Positions 56,430-64,000 of a DNA stretch of 64,000 nucleotides are shown here, piece after piece (the first letter of the stretch is position 1; each line of letters begins with the position of its first letter). A program made the translations under genes and the position numbers. The DNA is from DASXIF01 sp036498145. GTDB taxonomy: Bacteria > Actinomycetota > Actinomycetes > Mycobacteriales > Jatrophihabitantaceae. The notes under the pieces are model-generated. The model saw only the letters and a list, made by a program, of their open reading frames with translations. It searched no databases and was not told the origin of the DNA. Location of the stretch: the NCBI GenBank assembly GCA_963708625.1, contig CAVPSV010000002.1:744001-808000 (forward strand), in the 5' to 3' direction.

Positions 56430-57554
56430 TCAGCGCGGGGTCATGCTGGCGCCGGCGATGGCCAGCTCGTACACGCGCACCACCTGCCCGACGATCACCG
56501 ACCAGTCGAACGGCGCCACTGCCTTGGCCCCGGCGCGGCTGAGGCGAGCACGCAGTCCCCCGTCGTCCAGCACCGTGCCCAGCGTCGCGGCCATCCCGGC
56601 CGCATCCCCGGTTGGGAACAGTGCGCCCGCCGAGCCGCCGTCCAGCACCCGGCGAAACGCCTCCAGGTCGCTGGCCACCACGGCCGTGCGCGCCGCCATC
56701 GCCTCCAACAGAACGATCCCGAAGCTCTCCTGGCCGGTGTTGGGGGCGCAGTAGACGTCCACGCTGCGCAACAGCCTCGCCTTGTCCGGCTCGCTCACCT
56801 GGCCGAGCATGTCGAAGCGCTGGGCCACCTTGCCCGGCACGCTAGCCAGGAACTCCTCGGACTCGCCCCGTCCGGCGACCAGTACCCGCAGCTGCGGCCT
56901 GTCCTCGATCATCATGCCGAGCGCGTCGACGAGCACGTCCATACCCTTGCGCGGCTCGTCGTAGCGGCCGACGAAACCGATCGTGCCGCCCTCGCGCGGA
57001 TAACCGTCGAAGGGCTTTGCGCGGGCGTAGTGGGACACCGCCACGCCGTTCGGGATCACCACCGCATCCGCGCCGAGATGCTCGACGATCACTTTCCGCG
57101 CCGCCGGCGAGACGGCGATGCGCCCGGAAAGCTTCTCCAGGAACGGCTGTAGCACGGTGTCGAACATCGACAGGAACCGCGAGCGCACGGTGGCGGCATG
57201 GAAGGTGGCGACCAGCGGACCGTCGTGGATCATGCAGGCCAGCAGCGACAGGCTCGGCGGCGCCGGTTCGTGCACGTGCACCACGTCGAAGGAGCCGTCG
57301 CGCAGCCATCGACGCACCCGCGCCGCCGACACGACCCCGAACTGCACCCTGGCCACCGAGCCGTTGTACGGAATCGGCACCGATCGCCCCGCGGCCACGA
57401 CGTAGCTCGCCAAGCCCGGCATGTCCTCGTCCGCCGGGGCCAGCACGGAGACGGTGTGGCCCAGTTCGATCAGCTTCTCGGCAAGATCGCGTACGTGCGC
57501 TTGCACGCCGCCGGGGATGTCCCAGGAGTAGGGGCAGACGATGCCGATACGCAT
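56430..57554 (-). CDS. pimA: phosphatidylinositol mannosyltransferase PimA
   Basis: This 374-aa GT4 glycosyltransferase adds the first mannose to phosphatidylinositol on the cytosolic face of the membrane. MRIGIVCPYSWDIPGGVQAHVRDLAEKL opens the N-terminal domain, VHVHEPAPPSLSLLA follows, and the nucleotide-sugar site is in the FVGRYDEPRKGMD and GQESFGIVLLEAMA (EX7E) regions. Length matches M. tuberculosis PimA. The ATG 57554 is taken as the start; as written, the frame is continuous with patA, but an overlap TGATG suggests the patA stop was lost by an indel. Confidence 0.93.
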   Translation of the reverse strand: MRIGIVCPYSWDIPGGVQAHVRDLAEKLIELGHTVSVLAPADEDMPGLASYVVAAGRSVPIPYNGSVARVQFGVVSAARVRRWLRDGSFDVVHVHEPAPPSLSLLACMIHDGPLVATFHAATVRSRFLSMFDTVLQPFLEKLSGRIAVSPAARKVIVEHLGADAVVIPNGVAVSHYARAKPFDGYPREGGTIGFVGRYDEPRKGMDVLVDALGMMIEDRPQLRVLVAGRGESEEFLASVPGKVAQRFDMLGQVSEPDKARLLRSVDVYCAPNTGQESFGIVLLEAMAARTAVVASDLEAFRRVLDGGSAGALFPTGDAAGMAATLGTVLDDGGLRARLSRAGAKAVAPFDWSVIVGQVVRVYELAIAGASMTPR

Positions 57555-58507
57555 CAGCCGCTCGCCGTCTGCGCCGGGGACGGCTGAGCCGGATCGCGCC
57601 GGCAGGTCGCGCAGCCAGAGCCTCTGCAGCATGTGCCAGTCCGTGGGGTGGGCGGCGATCTCGCGTTCGAAGGAGCTCGCGAGCGCCTGCGTACCGCGGG
57701 TCACCCGCTCAGCCAAGCTGCCCTCGCCGAGTTCGACCGGGGCGCTGATGCGCTGACCCCACCCGCCGTCCGGGGTGAACCACAGGCTCACTGGCAGCAG
57801 CGTGGAATCGGCCCGTGCAGCCAGCAACGCCGGTCCGCCCGGCATCCGCGTCGCTTCGCCGAAGAACTGCACCTCGATACCGGATCGGGACAGGTCGCGG
57901 TCGGCGACCAGGCACACACCCCGGCCCGATCGCAACCGCTCAATCAGGATGTCCGCGGGTGGGCGCTGCCCACCGGTGAGCGGCAGCACCTCCATGCCCA
58001 GGCTCTCGCGATAGGCCACGAATCGGTCGAACAGCGACTCCGGCTTGAGCCGCTCCGCGACGGTGGTGAACGGGTAGCCACGGCGAATCAGCCAGATCGC
58101 CGCGACGTCCCAGTTGCCCATGTGTGGCAGCGCGAGGATGAAACCGCGTCCGGTCGCCACGGCGGCGTCGATGTGTTCGGCGCCCTCGGTCCTGCGACCG
58201 GCGACCGCGGCGATCTTCGCGGCGATCCATCTTGGGCAAGCGGAACGTCTCCAGCCAGTACCGCGCGTAGGAGCGCAACGAGTCGCCGACGATCTGGTCC
58301 AGCCGTAACTCGGACACACTCGGGCCCGACCACTCGGCGCAGGTTCCTGCGCAGCTGTTGGGCGGCCGGTCCGTTGCGCACCGTCGCCGCGTCCGCGACT
58401 GCCCGGAAGGCGCGCTCGGACAGCGGACGCGGCACCGCCTTGAGCACGCCCCAGCCGGCACCGAAACCGAGGTCAACCGCGCGGCCGCGGGCCCGATCCA
58501 TGATCAT
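57554..58507 (-). pseudogene. patA: PIM acyltransferase PatA, with three apparent +1 indels
   Basis: PatA acylates PIM mannose. The start ATG 58507 overlaps the pgsA stop (ATGA), giving MIMDRARGRAVDLGFG ... RNLRRVVGPE. Frames then change at about 58313-58320 and 58227-58228: ELRLDQIVGDSLRSYARYW lies in a second frame, and KIAAVAGRRTEGAEHIDAAV with the catalytic HMGNWD motif in a third. A third change near the GGGG at 57576-57579 would end the protein at TGA 57554, overlapping pimA ATG. Start and that stop share one frame (954 bases); three inserted bases removed gives 316 aa, as in mycobacteria. Confidence 0.82.
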
Positions 58508-59131
58508 TGCGGCACCGTCGCCGTCGGCGCACGTGATTGCCGGTAAACGGTCGCGAAGCGCTGCGCCACAGTGATCGTCGACGCGCCGACCAGCCCCCAC
58601 AGCGCGATCGCCTGCAGGTAGGGCACCTGCAGATGCTGGCCGGACAGACCCGTGCCGACCAGCACGATGATCAACCGGTCGGCGCGCTCGGCAATGCCGA
58701 CAGTGGCGGTGAATCCGACCGATTCCGCACGCGCCCGGATGTAGGAGGTGAGCGAACCGAGCACCAGGCACAGCATCGCGGCTAGGAACATCCAACGTTG
58801 CCCGTGCTCAGCGAAGTACCACGCGATCGACCCGAACACCGCAGCGTCGGCGATTCGGTCGCAGACTGGAGTCGAGCACCGCGCCGAACTTCGAGGAACG
58901 GCCGCTGATGCGCGCTACCGCGCCGTCGAGGAGGTCGAGCATCACGAATCCCCACACCAACATCGTGCCGGTGAACCAGCCGCCCCTGGTGAAGAACACC
59001 AGCGCGCTGGTGACCGCGCCGACGGTGCCGAACACGGTGATCGCGTCGGGCGTCACGCCGGCGTTGGCCAGCCGAGTGGCCAGTGGGCGCACGAGGTTGC
59101 CGAAGAAGTCGCGTGCATGGATGTTGAGCAC
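58504..59131 (-). pseudogene. pgsA: phosphatidylinositol (phosphate) synthase PgsA, one +1 indel
   Basis: This CDP-alcohol phosphotransferase makes the phosphatidylinositol core. The first frame from GTG 59131 has LLDGAVARISGRSSKFGAVLDS; a second frame continues VCDRIADAAVFGSIAWYFAEHG and five later helices. Dropping the A at 58867 (minus strand) joins them and restores the DG-x2-AR-x8-G-x3-D-x3-D metal motif. The corrected protein is 208 aa. The 628-base span is one over a multiple of three. The gene should be essential, so this is probably a sequencing error. Confidence 0.85.
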
Positions 59132-59323
59132 AGGACTTCTCTTCCGTTGAAGCGGGCGGGGGCAGCTGCGTGGGGACCGAGGGGTTCACATGCCGCTCTC
59201 ACGATATCTGCCGTCGGGATTGATCTGCCCGATCGCTTGTCGCGAAGCGAACTTTGGGTGTCGAATGCCGTGATCCCCTGTTTTCTCCAAAGTGACCAAC
59301 TCGACACCTGGAGGCGGACGGCG

Positions 59324-61498
59324 ATGTCGACGAAGAAGGCGGCCACCAGGACAGCGACGGCCACCCTCGACACCGCAGACCGACCGGAAAAGATCCGCAA
59401 CGTGGCGCTGGTCGGGCACTCGGGCGCCGGCAAGACCACGCTGGTCGAGGCGCTGCTCAGCGCGACCGGCACGATCGGGCGCGCGGGCACCATCGCCGAG
59501 GGCAGCACCGTCAGCGACCACGATCCGGTCGAAGTCGCCCAGCAACGATCAGTCGCGCTGTCGGTGTGCCCGCTGCGGTGGGACAACGTGGTGGTGAATC
59601 TTCTCGACACACCCGGCTACCCCGACTTCACCGGTGAGTTGCGGGCCGGGCTGCGTGCCGCGGATGCCGCGCTGTTCGTCGTCTCCGCCTCCGACGACAT
59701 CGACCCGATCACGGTGTCGCTGTGGGAGGAGTGCGCCGCGGTCGGCACCCCGCGCGCCGTCGTCGTCACCAAGCTGGACGCGCCGCAGGCGTCCTTCACC
59801 GCCACCGTCGCCGCCTGCCAACGGGTGTTCGGCGGCGCCGACGGACAGGCCGCGCTGCCGCTGTACCTGACCGTGGGCGGCGAGGCACCGGAAGCCCTCG
59901 TCGGTCTACTCACCCGCACGCTCTACGACTATTCCGCCGGATTCCCGCCGAAGGAGAGCCCGCTCGAGGACTCGATCAACGCGGACGGCGACGTCGAGAC
60001 CGAACGCAACGCACTCATCGAGGCGATCATCAACAACAGCGAGGACGAGACGCTGCTGGAGCGTTACCTGGCCGGTGAGGACATCGGCCTGGACGTGCTC
60101 GTCGACGATCTGGAGACCGCGGTCCAGCGCGGCACGTTCTACCCCGTGCTGCCGGTATGCGCGAGCACGGGACTGGGGCTGGCCGAGCTGCTGGAGGTGC
60201 TCTCCGGCGGCTTCCCCTCGCCGACGGAACTCGATCCGCCGAACGCAACCACGCCGGACGGCAAGGCGGCCCCGGCGCTCAATTGCGATCCGGACGGCCC
60301 GCTGCTGGCCGAGGTGGTGCGCACCACGGTGGATCCGTACCTGGGTCGGCTGTCGCTGTTGCGAGTGTTCTCCGGCACCATCACGGCGGACACGGCGGTG
60401 CACATCTCCGGGCACGGCGGTGCCGAGCGCGGCCATCCCGATCACGACGTGGACGAGCGCGTGGGCCAGCTCCATTCGCCGCTCGGCGCGACGCTGCGGC
60501 CGATCGAGCGCGCGATCGCCGGTGACATCTGCGCCATCGGCCGTCTTGGTGTCGCCGAGACCGGCGACACCGTCTCCGGCAAGACGACGCCGCTGCTGAT
60601 CGAGCCCTGGCCGATGCCCGAGCCGCTCCTGCCCGTCGCGGTGCAGGCGGCCACCCGGGCCGATGAGGACGCGCTGGCAAAGGCACTGGGACGGCTCACC
60701 GCCGGCGACCCGACGGTACGGGTCGAGCGCACCCACGACACCGGACAGCTCGTGCTGTGGTGCCTGGGTGAGGCGCATGCCGACGTGGTGCTGGAGCGCC
60801 TGCGCGCGACCGGCGCGCATGTGGACACCGTCGACCTGCGCATCGCCCTGCGCGAGACGTTCACCGCCGAGGCGCGCGGGCACGGCCGGCTGGTGAAGCA
60901 ATCGGGCGGACACGGCCAGTACGCGGTGTGCGACGTCGTGGTGAGCCCGCTGCCCCGCGGGTCCGGGGTGCAGTTCGAGGAGAAGGTCGTCGGCGGCGCG
61001 GTGCCCTCGCAATTCATCTCATCGGTGGAAAAGGGTGTGCGGGCCCAGCTGGACAGCGGGCTCGACCAGGAGCACGTGCCGGTCGTGGACGTGCTGGTGA
61101 CGCTCGTCGACGGCAAGGCGCACAGCGTGGACTCCTCCGACGCCGCGTTCCAGACCGCCGGCTCGCTGGCGGTCAAGGACGCGGCCACGGGCGGGCAGAC
61201 CGCACTGCTGGAGCCGCTGGCACAGGTGGACGTCACGGTGCCGGACGCGCACGTCGGCGCGGTGTTGTCGGACCTGTCCGGGCGCCGCGGTCGCGTCACC
61301 GGCACCGAGCCGGACCCGAGCGCACCGACCGGGATGGAGCGCAGCGTGGTGCATGCCGAGGTGCCGGAGGCGGAGCTGGCGCGTTACCCGATAACGCTGC
61401 GCTCGCTGACCGCCGGCACCGGGCGGTTCACCCGCCGATTCTCTCGGCACGAGCTGGTGCCGGCACAGGTGGCCGCGTCGATGCGTCAGGCCAAATAG
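59324..61498 (+). CDS. fusA2: elongation factor G-like protein (EF-G2)
   Basis: This 724-aa GTPase has G1 GHSGAGKTT (31-39), G3 LLDTPGYPDF, G4 VTKLDAPQ, then EF-G domains II-V (C-terminal GQYAVCDVVVSPLPRGSGVQF and GRVTGTEPDPS). It resembles mycobacterial FusA2, a paralogue of EF-G with no established role in elongation. The ATG 59324 has GGAGG at good spacing. It is divergent from pgsA across 192 bases in which I saw no clear promoter motif. Confidence 0.9.
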   Translation: MSTKKAATRTATATLDTADRPEKIRNVALVGHSGAGKTTLVEALLSATGTIGRAGTIAEGSTVSDHDPVEVAQQRSVALSVCPLRWDNVVVNLLDTPGYPDFTGELRAGLRAADAALFVVSASDDIDPITVSLWEECAAVGTPRAVVVTKLDAPQASFTATVAACQRVFGGADGQAALPLYLTVGGEAPEALVGLLTRTLYDYSAGFPPKESPLEDSINADGDVETERNALIEAIINNSEDETLLERYLAGEDIGLDVLVDDLETAVQRGTFYPVLPVCASTGLGLAELLEVLSGGFPSPTELDPPNATTPDGKAAPALNCDPDGPLLAEVVRTTVDPYLGRLSLLRVFSGTITADTAVHISGHGGAERGHPDHDVDERVGQLHSPLGATLRPIERAIAGDICAIGRLGVAETGDTVSGKTTPLLIEPWPMPEPLLPVAVQAATRADEDALAKALGRLTAGDPTVRVERTHDTGQLVLWCLGEAHADVVLERLRATGAHVDTVDLRIALRETFTAEARGHGRLVKQSGGHGQYAVCDVVVSPLPRGSGVQFEEKVVGGAVPSQFISSVEKGVRAQLDSGLDQEHVPVVDVLVTLVDGKAHSVDSSDAAFQTAGSLAVKDAATGGQTALLEPLAQVDVTVPDAHVGAVLSDLSGRRGRVTGTEPDPSAPTGMERSVVHAEVPEAELARYPITLRSLTAGTGRFTRRFSRHELVPAQVAASMRQAK

Positions 61499-61534
61499 CC
61501 GCGGCAGCCCAGAACTCGCACCGCTCGCGATTGC

Positions 61535-63076
61535 CTATTCCTTGGGCAGGTTGAGCTTGCTCAGATCCGGCATGTTGGTGCCCGGCGGGAGCTGACCGAA
61601 CCCAGCCGGGAAGTTGGCCGCCCCGGGGCCGGCAGGGCCGCCGAAGCCACCGCCACCGGGAAAGCCGGCCGGCAGCCGCGGCGGGGTCGGACCACGCCCG
61701 GCCGCGCGTCCCTTCTTGCCCTTCTTGCCCCGTGCCTGCTTCTTGGTCGAGCGCCGCATGCCGGGTAGACCCATGCTGCCGCCGAGCTGCCCCATCATCT
61801 TGCGTGCCTCGAAGAACCGGTCGACCAGCTGATTCACGTCGTTGACCTTGACCCCGGAGCCGTTGGCGATGCGCAGCCGCCGCGACCCGTTGATCATTTT
61901 GGGGTTCTCCCGCTCCGCGGGCGTCATCGACCGGATGATCGCCGCGGTGCGATCGAGGTCCTTGTCGTCGATCTGGCTGATCGCGTCCTTCATCTGCCCC
62001 ATCCCGGGCAGCATGCCCAGGATGTTGCCGATCGGGCCCATCCGGCGGATGGCCATCAGCTGGTCCAGGAAGTCCTCCAGCGTGAACTGATTGCCGGCGG
62101 CGAGCTTGGCCGCCATCTTCTGCGCTTCGTCCTCGTCGAACGTCTTCTGCGCGTGCTCGATCAGCGTGAGCATGTCGCCCATGCCGAGGATGCGCGAAGC
62201 CATCCGGTCCGGATGGAAGACGTCGAAGTCCTCGAGCTTCTCGCCGTTGGACGCGAACATGATCGGGGTACCGGTCACCTCGCGCACGCTCAGCGCGGCA
62301 CCGCCGCGGGCGTCGCCGTCGAGTTTGGTGAGCACAACGCCGGTGAATCCGACGCCGTCGCGGAACGCAGTCGCGGTGTTCACCGCGTCCTGGCCGACCA
62401 TCGCGTCGACGACGAACAGGATCTCCTGGGGCTGCACGGCGTCGCGAATGTCCGCGGCCTGCTGCATCATCTCGGTGTCGATGCCCAGGCGCCCGGCGGT
62501 ATCGACGATGACCATGTCGTGCTGCGCCCGCCGGGCGAACTCGATCGAATCACGCGCCACGTGGACCGGATCGCCCGTCCCGTTTCCCGGCTGCGGCGCG
62601 TAGACCGCGACCCCGGCGCGCTCCCCCACCACCTGCAGCTGGTTCACCGCATTGGGGCGCTGCAGATCGGCGGCGACCAGCACCGGGGTGTGTCCCTGTC
62701 CGGCCAGCCAGTGTCCGAGTTTGCCGGCCAGCGTGGTCTTGCCGGAGCCCTGCAGGCCCGCGAGCATGATCACCGTCGGCGGCTGCTTGGCGAACTGCAG
62801 CCGGCGGGTCTGGCCACCGAGGATGGTGACCAGCTCTTCGTTGACGATCTTGATCACTTGCTGCGCCGGGTTCAGCGCGCGCGAGACCTCCTCACCCCGC
62901 GCCCGCTCCTTGATCGCCGCGATGAACTGCCGGACTACCGGCAGCGCGACATCGGCCTCGAGCAGGGCGATCCGGATCTCGCGCGCCGTGGCGTCGATGT
63001 CGGCCTCGCTGAGCCGGCCCTTGCCGCGCAGGCCGGAGAACACCGCCGCGAGCCGGTCGGAGAGGGTGTCGAACAC
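61535..63076 (-). CDS. ffh: signal recognition particle protein Ffh
   Basis: This 513-aa SRP GTPase has the N domain, G motifs GLQGSGKTTLAGKLG, VDTAGRLGIDTEM and TKLDGDARGGAALS, and a methionine-rich M domain with GQMKDAISQIDD and SGVKVNDVNQLVDRFFEARKMM. The basic, Gly/Pro-rich C-terminus (KKQARGKKGKKGRAAG) is typical of actinobacteria. The GTG 63076 is preceded six bases upstream by TAGGCT. Confidence 0.96.
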   Translation of the reverse strand: MFDTLSDRLAAVFSGLRGKGRLSEADIDATAREIRIALLEADVALPVVRQFIAAIKERARGEEVSRALNPAQQVIKIVNEELVTILGGQTRRLQFAKQPPTVIMLAGLQGSGKTTLAGKLGHWLAGQGHTPVLVAADLQRPNAVNQLQVVGERAGVAVYAPQPGNGTGDPVHVARDSIEFARRAQHDMVIVDTAGRLGIDTEMMQQAADIRDAVQPQEILFVVDAMVGQDAVNTATAFRDGVGFTGVVLTKLDGDARGGAALSVREVTGTPIMFASNGEKLEDFDVFHPDRMASRILGMGDMLTLIEHAQKTFDEDEAQKMAAKLAAGNQFTLEDFLDQLMAIRRMGPIGNILGMLPGMGQMKDAISQIDDKDLDRTAAIIRSMTPAERENPKMINGSRRLRIANGSGVKVNDVNQLVDRFFEARKMMGQLGGSMGLPGMRRSTKKQARGKKGKKGRAAGRGPTPPRLPAGFPGGGGFGGPAGPGAANFPAGFGQLPPGTNMPDLSKLNLPKE

Positions 63077-63082
63077 CTCACC

Positions 63083-63088
63083 AGCCTA
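63083..63088 (-). promoter_or_regulatory. predicted -10 of leaderless ffh promoter
   Basis: Minus-strand TAGGCT, six bases before the ffh GTG. Confidence 0.45.
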
Positions 63089-63105
63089 CGGTCCACCCGC
63101 CAGCA

Positions 63106-63870
63106 TCAGAGCAGCCCGCGGCCACCATCCACATAGATCACCTGGCCGGTCACGTAGCCGGCCTCCTCGCCGGCGAAGAAGCGCACTGTGTTGGCGATGT
63201 CACTGGGCAGCCCGCCACGACGCACCGGCACGGCCGCAGCCACCGCCTCGCGCATCTGGTCGATGTTCGATCCCATCCGCTCCGCGGTCGCCGCGGTCAT
63301 CGCGGTCTCGATGAAGCCCGGCGCGATCGCGTTCGCGGTGACCCCGAACGGGCCGAGTTCGATGGCGACCGTCCTGGTGAAGCCCTGCAGGCCGGCCTTC
63401 GCGGTCGAGTAGTTCGCCTGCCCCCGATTGCCCAGTGCCGAGGTCGAAGACATGCAGACCACCCGCCCGTACTTGGCCTGCACCATGTGCTTCTGCGCGA
63501 TCTGGGTGCACAGGAACGCGCCACGCAGGTGCACCGACATCACCAACGACCAGTCCTCGTCGGTCATCTTGAACAGCATGTTGTCGCGGATGACACCGGC
63601 GTTGTTCACCAGGATGTGCAGGCCGCCGAATTCTCCGGCCAGCTGGTCCACCGCCGCCTGCACCTGCTCGCGGTCGGACACGTCCGCGGCCAGCCCGAGG
63701 GCGGTCCCGCCGGCTGAGGTGATGTCCGCGGCGACCGCCTGCGCCGCGGCGAGATCGAGATCGAGCACGCCGACCTTCGCCCCGTCGCTCGCCAGCCGCC
63801 GCGCTACCTCGGCACCGATCCCCTGCGCGCCGCCGGTGATCAGCGCGACCCGGTCCTGCACTCCTGGCAT
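63106..63870 (-). CDS. short-chain dehydrogenase / 3-oxoacyl-ACP reductase FabG-like
   Basis: This 254-aa NAD(P)-dependent reductase has GGAQGIG (13-19), NNAG (89-92), the catalytic Ser near 141-142 and Tyr154-x3-Lys158 (QANYSTAKAG), and a FabG-like end (YVTGQVIYVDGG). The preceding gene's TGA is directly followed by an ATG at 63900, ten codons upstream (MAIPTEGTND); I prefer ATG 63870, which has AGGGA upstream and matches the family start. It could reduce acetoacetyl-CoA or 3-oxoacyl-ACP. Confidence 0.87.
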   Translation of the reverse strand: MPGVQDRVALITGGAQGIGAEVARRLASDGAKVGVLDLDLAAAQAVAADITSAGGTALGLAADVSDREQVQAAVDQLAGEFGGLHILVNNAGVIRDNMLFKMTDEDWSLVMSVHLRGAFLCTQIAQKHMVQAKYGRVVCMSSTSALGNRGQANYSTAKAGLQGFTRTVAIELGPFGVTANAIAPGFIETAMTAATAERMGSNIDQMREAVAAAVPVRRGGLPSDIANTVRFFAGEEAGYVTGQVIYVDGGRGLL

Positions 63871-63900
63871 GTCGTTCGTCCCTTCGGTAGGTATCGCCAT

Positions 63901-64000
63901 TCAGCCGATGTCGTCACGATGGGTCAGCCGGCGAACCCCGGCCAGCCAACGATCAGGGTCCGCAGCCTTCTGCGCCCAGAACGTACCGACCTGCCGGTGC
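63901..64000 (-). CDS. 3' end of an unidentified gene
   Basis: Thirty-two in-frame codons run from the window edge to the TGA at 63903-63901, ending FWAQKAADPDRWLAGVRRLTHRDDIG. The stop directly adjoins an ATG of the FabG-like gene, so the two are probably co-transcribed. I cannot assign a family from this fragment. Confidence 0.5.
   Translation of the reverse strand, partial: HRQVGTFWAQKAADPDRWLAGVRRLTHRDDIG

Noticed and set aside
56430..58319. A 629-aa bifunctional acyltransferase-mannosyltransferase
   Set aside because: Frame evidence (start and TGATG stop of patA in one frame, two other frame changes in patA) favours lost stop by indel, so two genes were annotated.

Overview
This 64 kb window is GC-rich chromosomal DNA from a mycothiol-using actinobacterium (class Actinomycetes). 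The evidence is the gene content (S-(hydroxymethyl)mycothiol dehydrogenase, PI/PIM synthesis genes pgsA-patA-pimA, an EF-G2 paralogue, F420-type Ddn reductase, DUF222/13E12 HNH nuclease, DUF6457/DUF6167), the many GTG starts, and a gene order close to the conserved Streptomyces/Mycobacterium backbone. It cannot be placed to genus from sequence alone. It is mostly ordinary core genome: no rRNA, tRNA, IS element, prophage or CRISPR was seen, and no gene-free stretch exceeds 300 bases.

Layout. (1) 70-1014: rpoZ and gmk, leftward. (2) 1281-9394: an accessory block (pntA-pntB transhydrogenase, aldo/keto reductase, broken methyltransferase, DUF222-HNH nuclease, a secreted orphan, Ddn-like reductase, DUF998 membrane protein, a 62-aa orphan). 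It lies between gmk and pyrF, where relatives carry the mihF/sIHF nucleoid-protein gene. (3) 9460-19439: one compact leftward operon pyrR-pyrB-pyrC-carA-carB-pyrK-pyrD-pyrF with every junction overlapping, preceded by a PyrR-type leader. (4) 19502-24454: aroC-aroK-aroB-[20-aa mini-ORF]-aroQ-methyltransferase-efp-nusB. (5) 24513-28974: molybdenum-cofactor/redox island (MobA-like, DUF6457, Tat amine oxidase, fdhD, mycothiol formaldehyde dehydrogenase), ending in a 15-bp tandem repeat. (6) 29039-39663: hisS-aspS-rarA-DUF948-DUF6167-alaS-ruvX-mltG-aroE. (7) 39688-45248: a metallo-hydrolase, two membrane-anchored prolyl isomerases, relA, apt. (8) 45245-51172: ruvCAB-yajC-secD-secF, with a LexA box before ruvC. 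(9) 51332-59131: a membrane zinc protease, yebC, pdxST, a DUF3048 lipoprotein, a LemA-like protein, and the pgsA-patA-pimA lipid operon. (10) 59324-64000: EF-G2, ffh, a FabG-like reductase and the end of another gene.

Two themes stand out. First, at least 13 genes have a TAnnnT -10 hexamer only 5-8 bases before the start codon, which predicts leaderless mRNAs. One of them, the HNH nuclease gene, also has the spaced -35 of the RecA-independent (PafBC-type) DNA-damage promoter. Second, five genes (a methyltransferase, rarA, secD, patA, pgsA) are each broken by apparent single extra bases. All are +1 and three or four cluster at 57.6-58.9 kb, so sequencing or assembly error is more likely than real gene loss. 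The most novel item is a 20-codon reading frame linking aroB to aroQ by ATGA overlaps at both ends.
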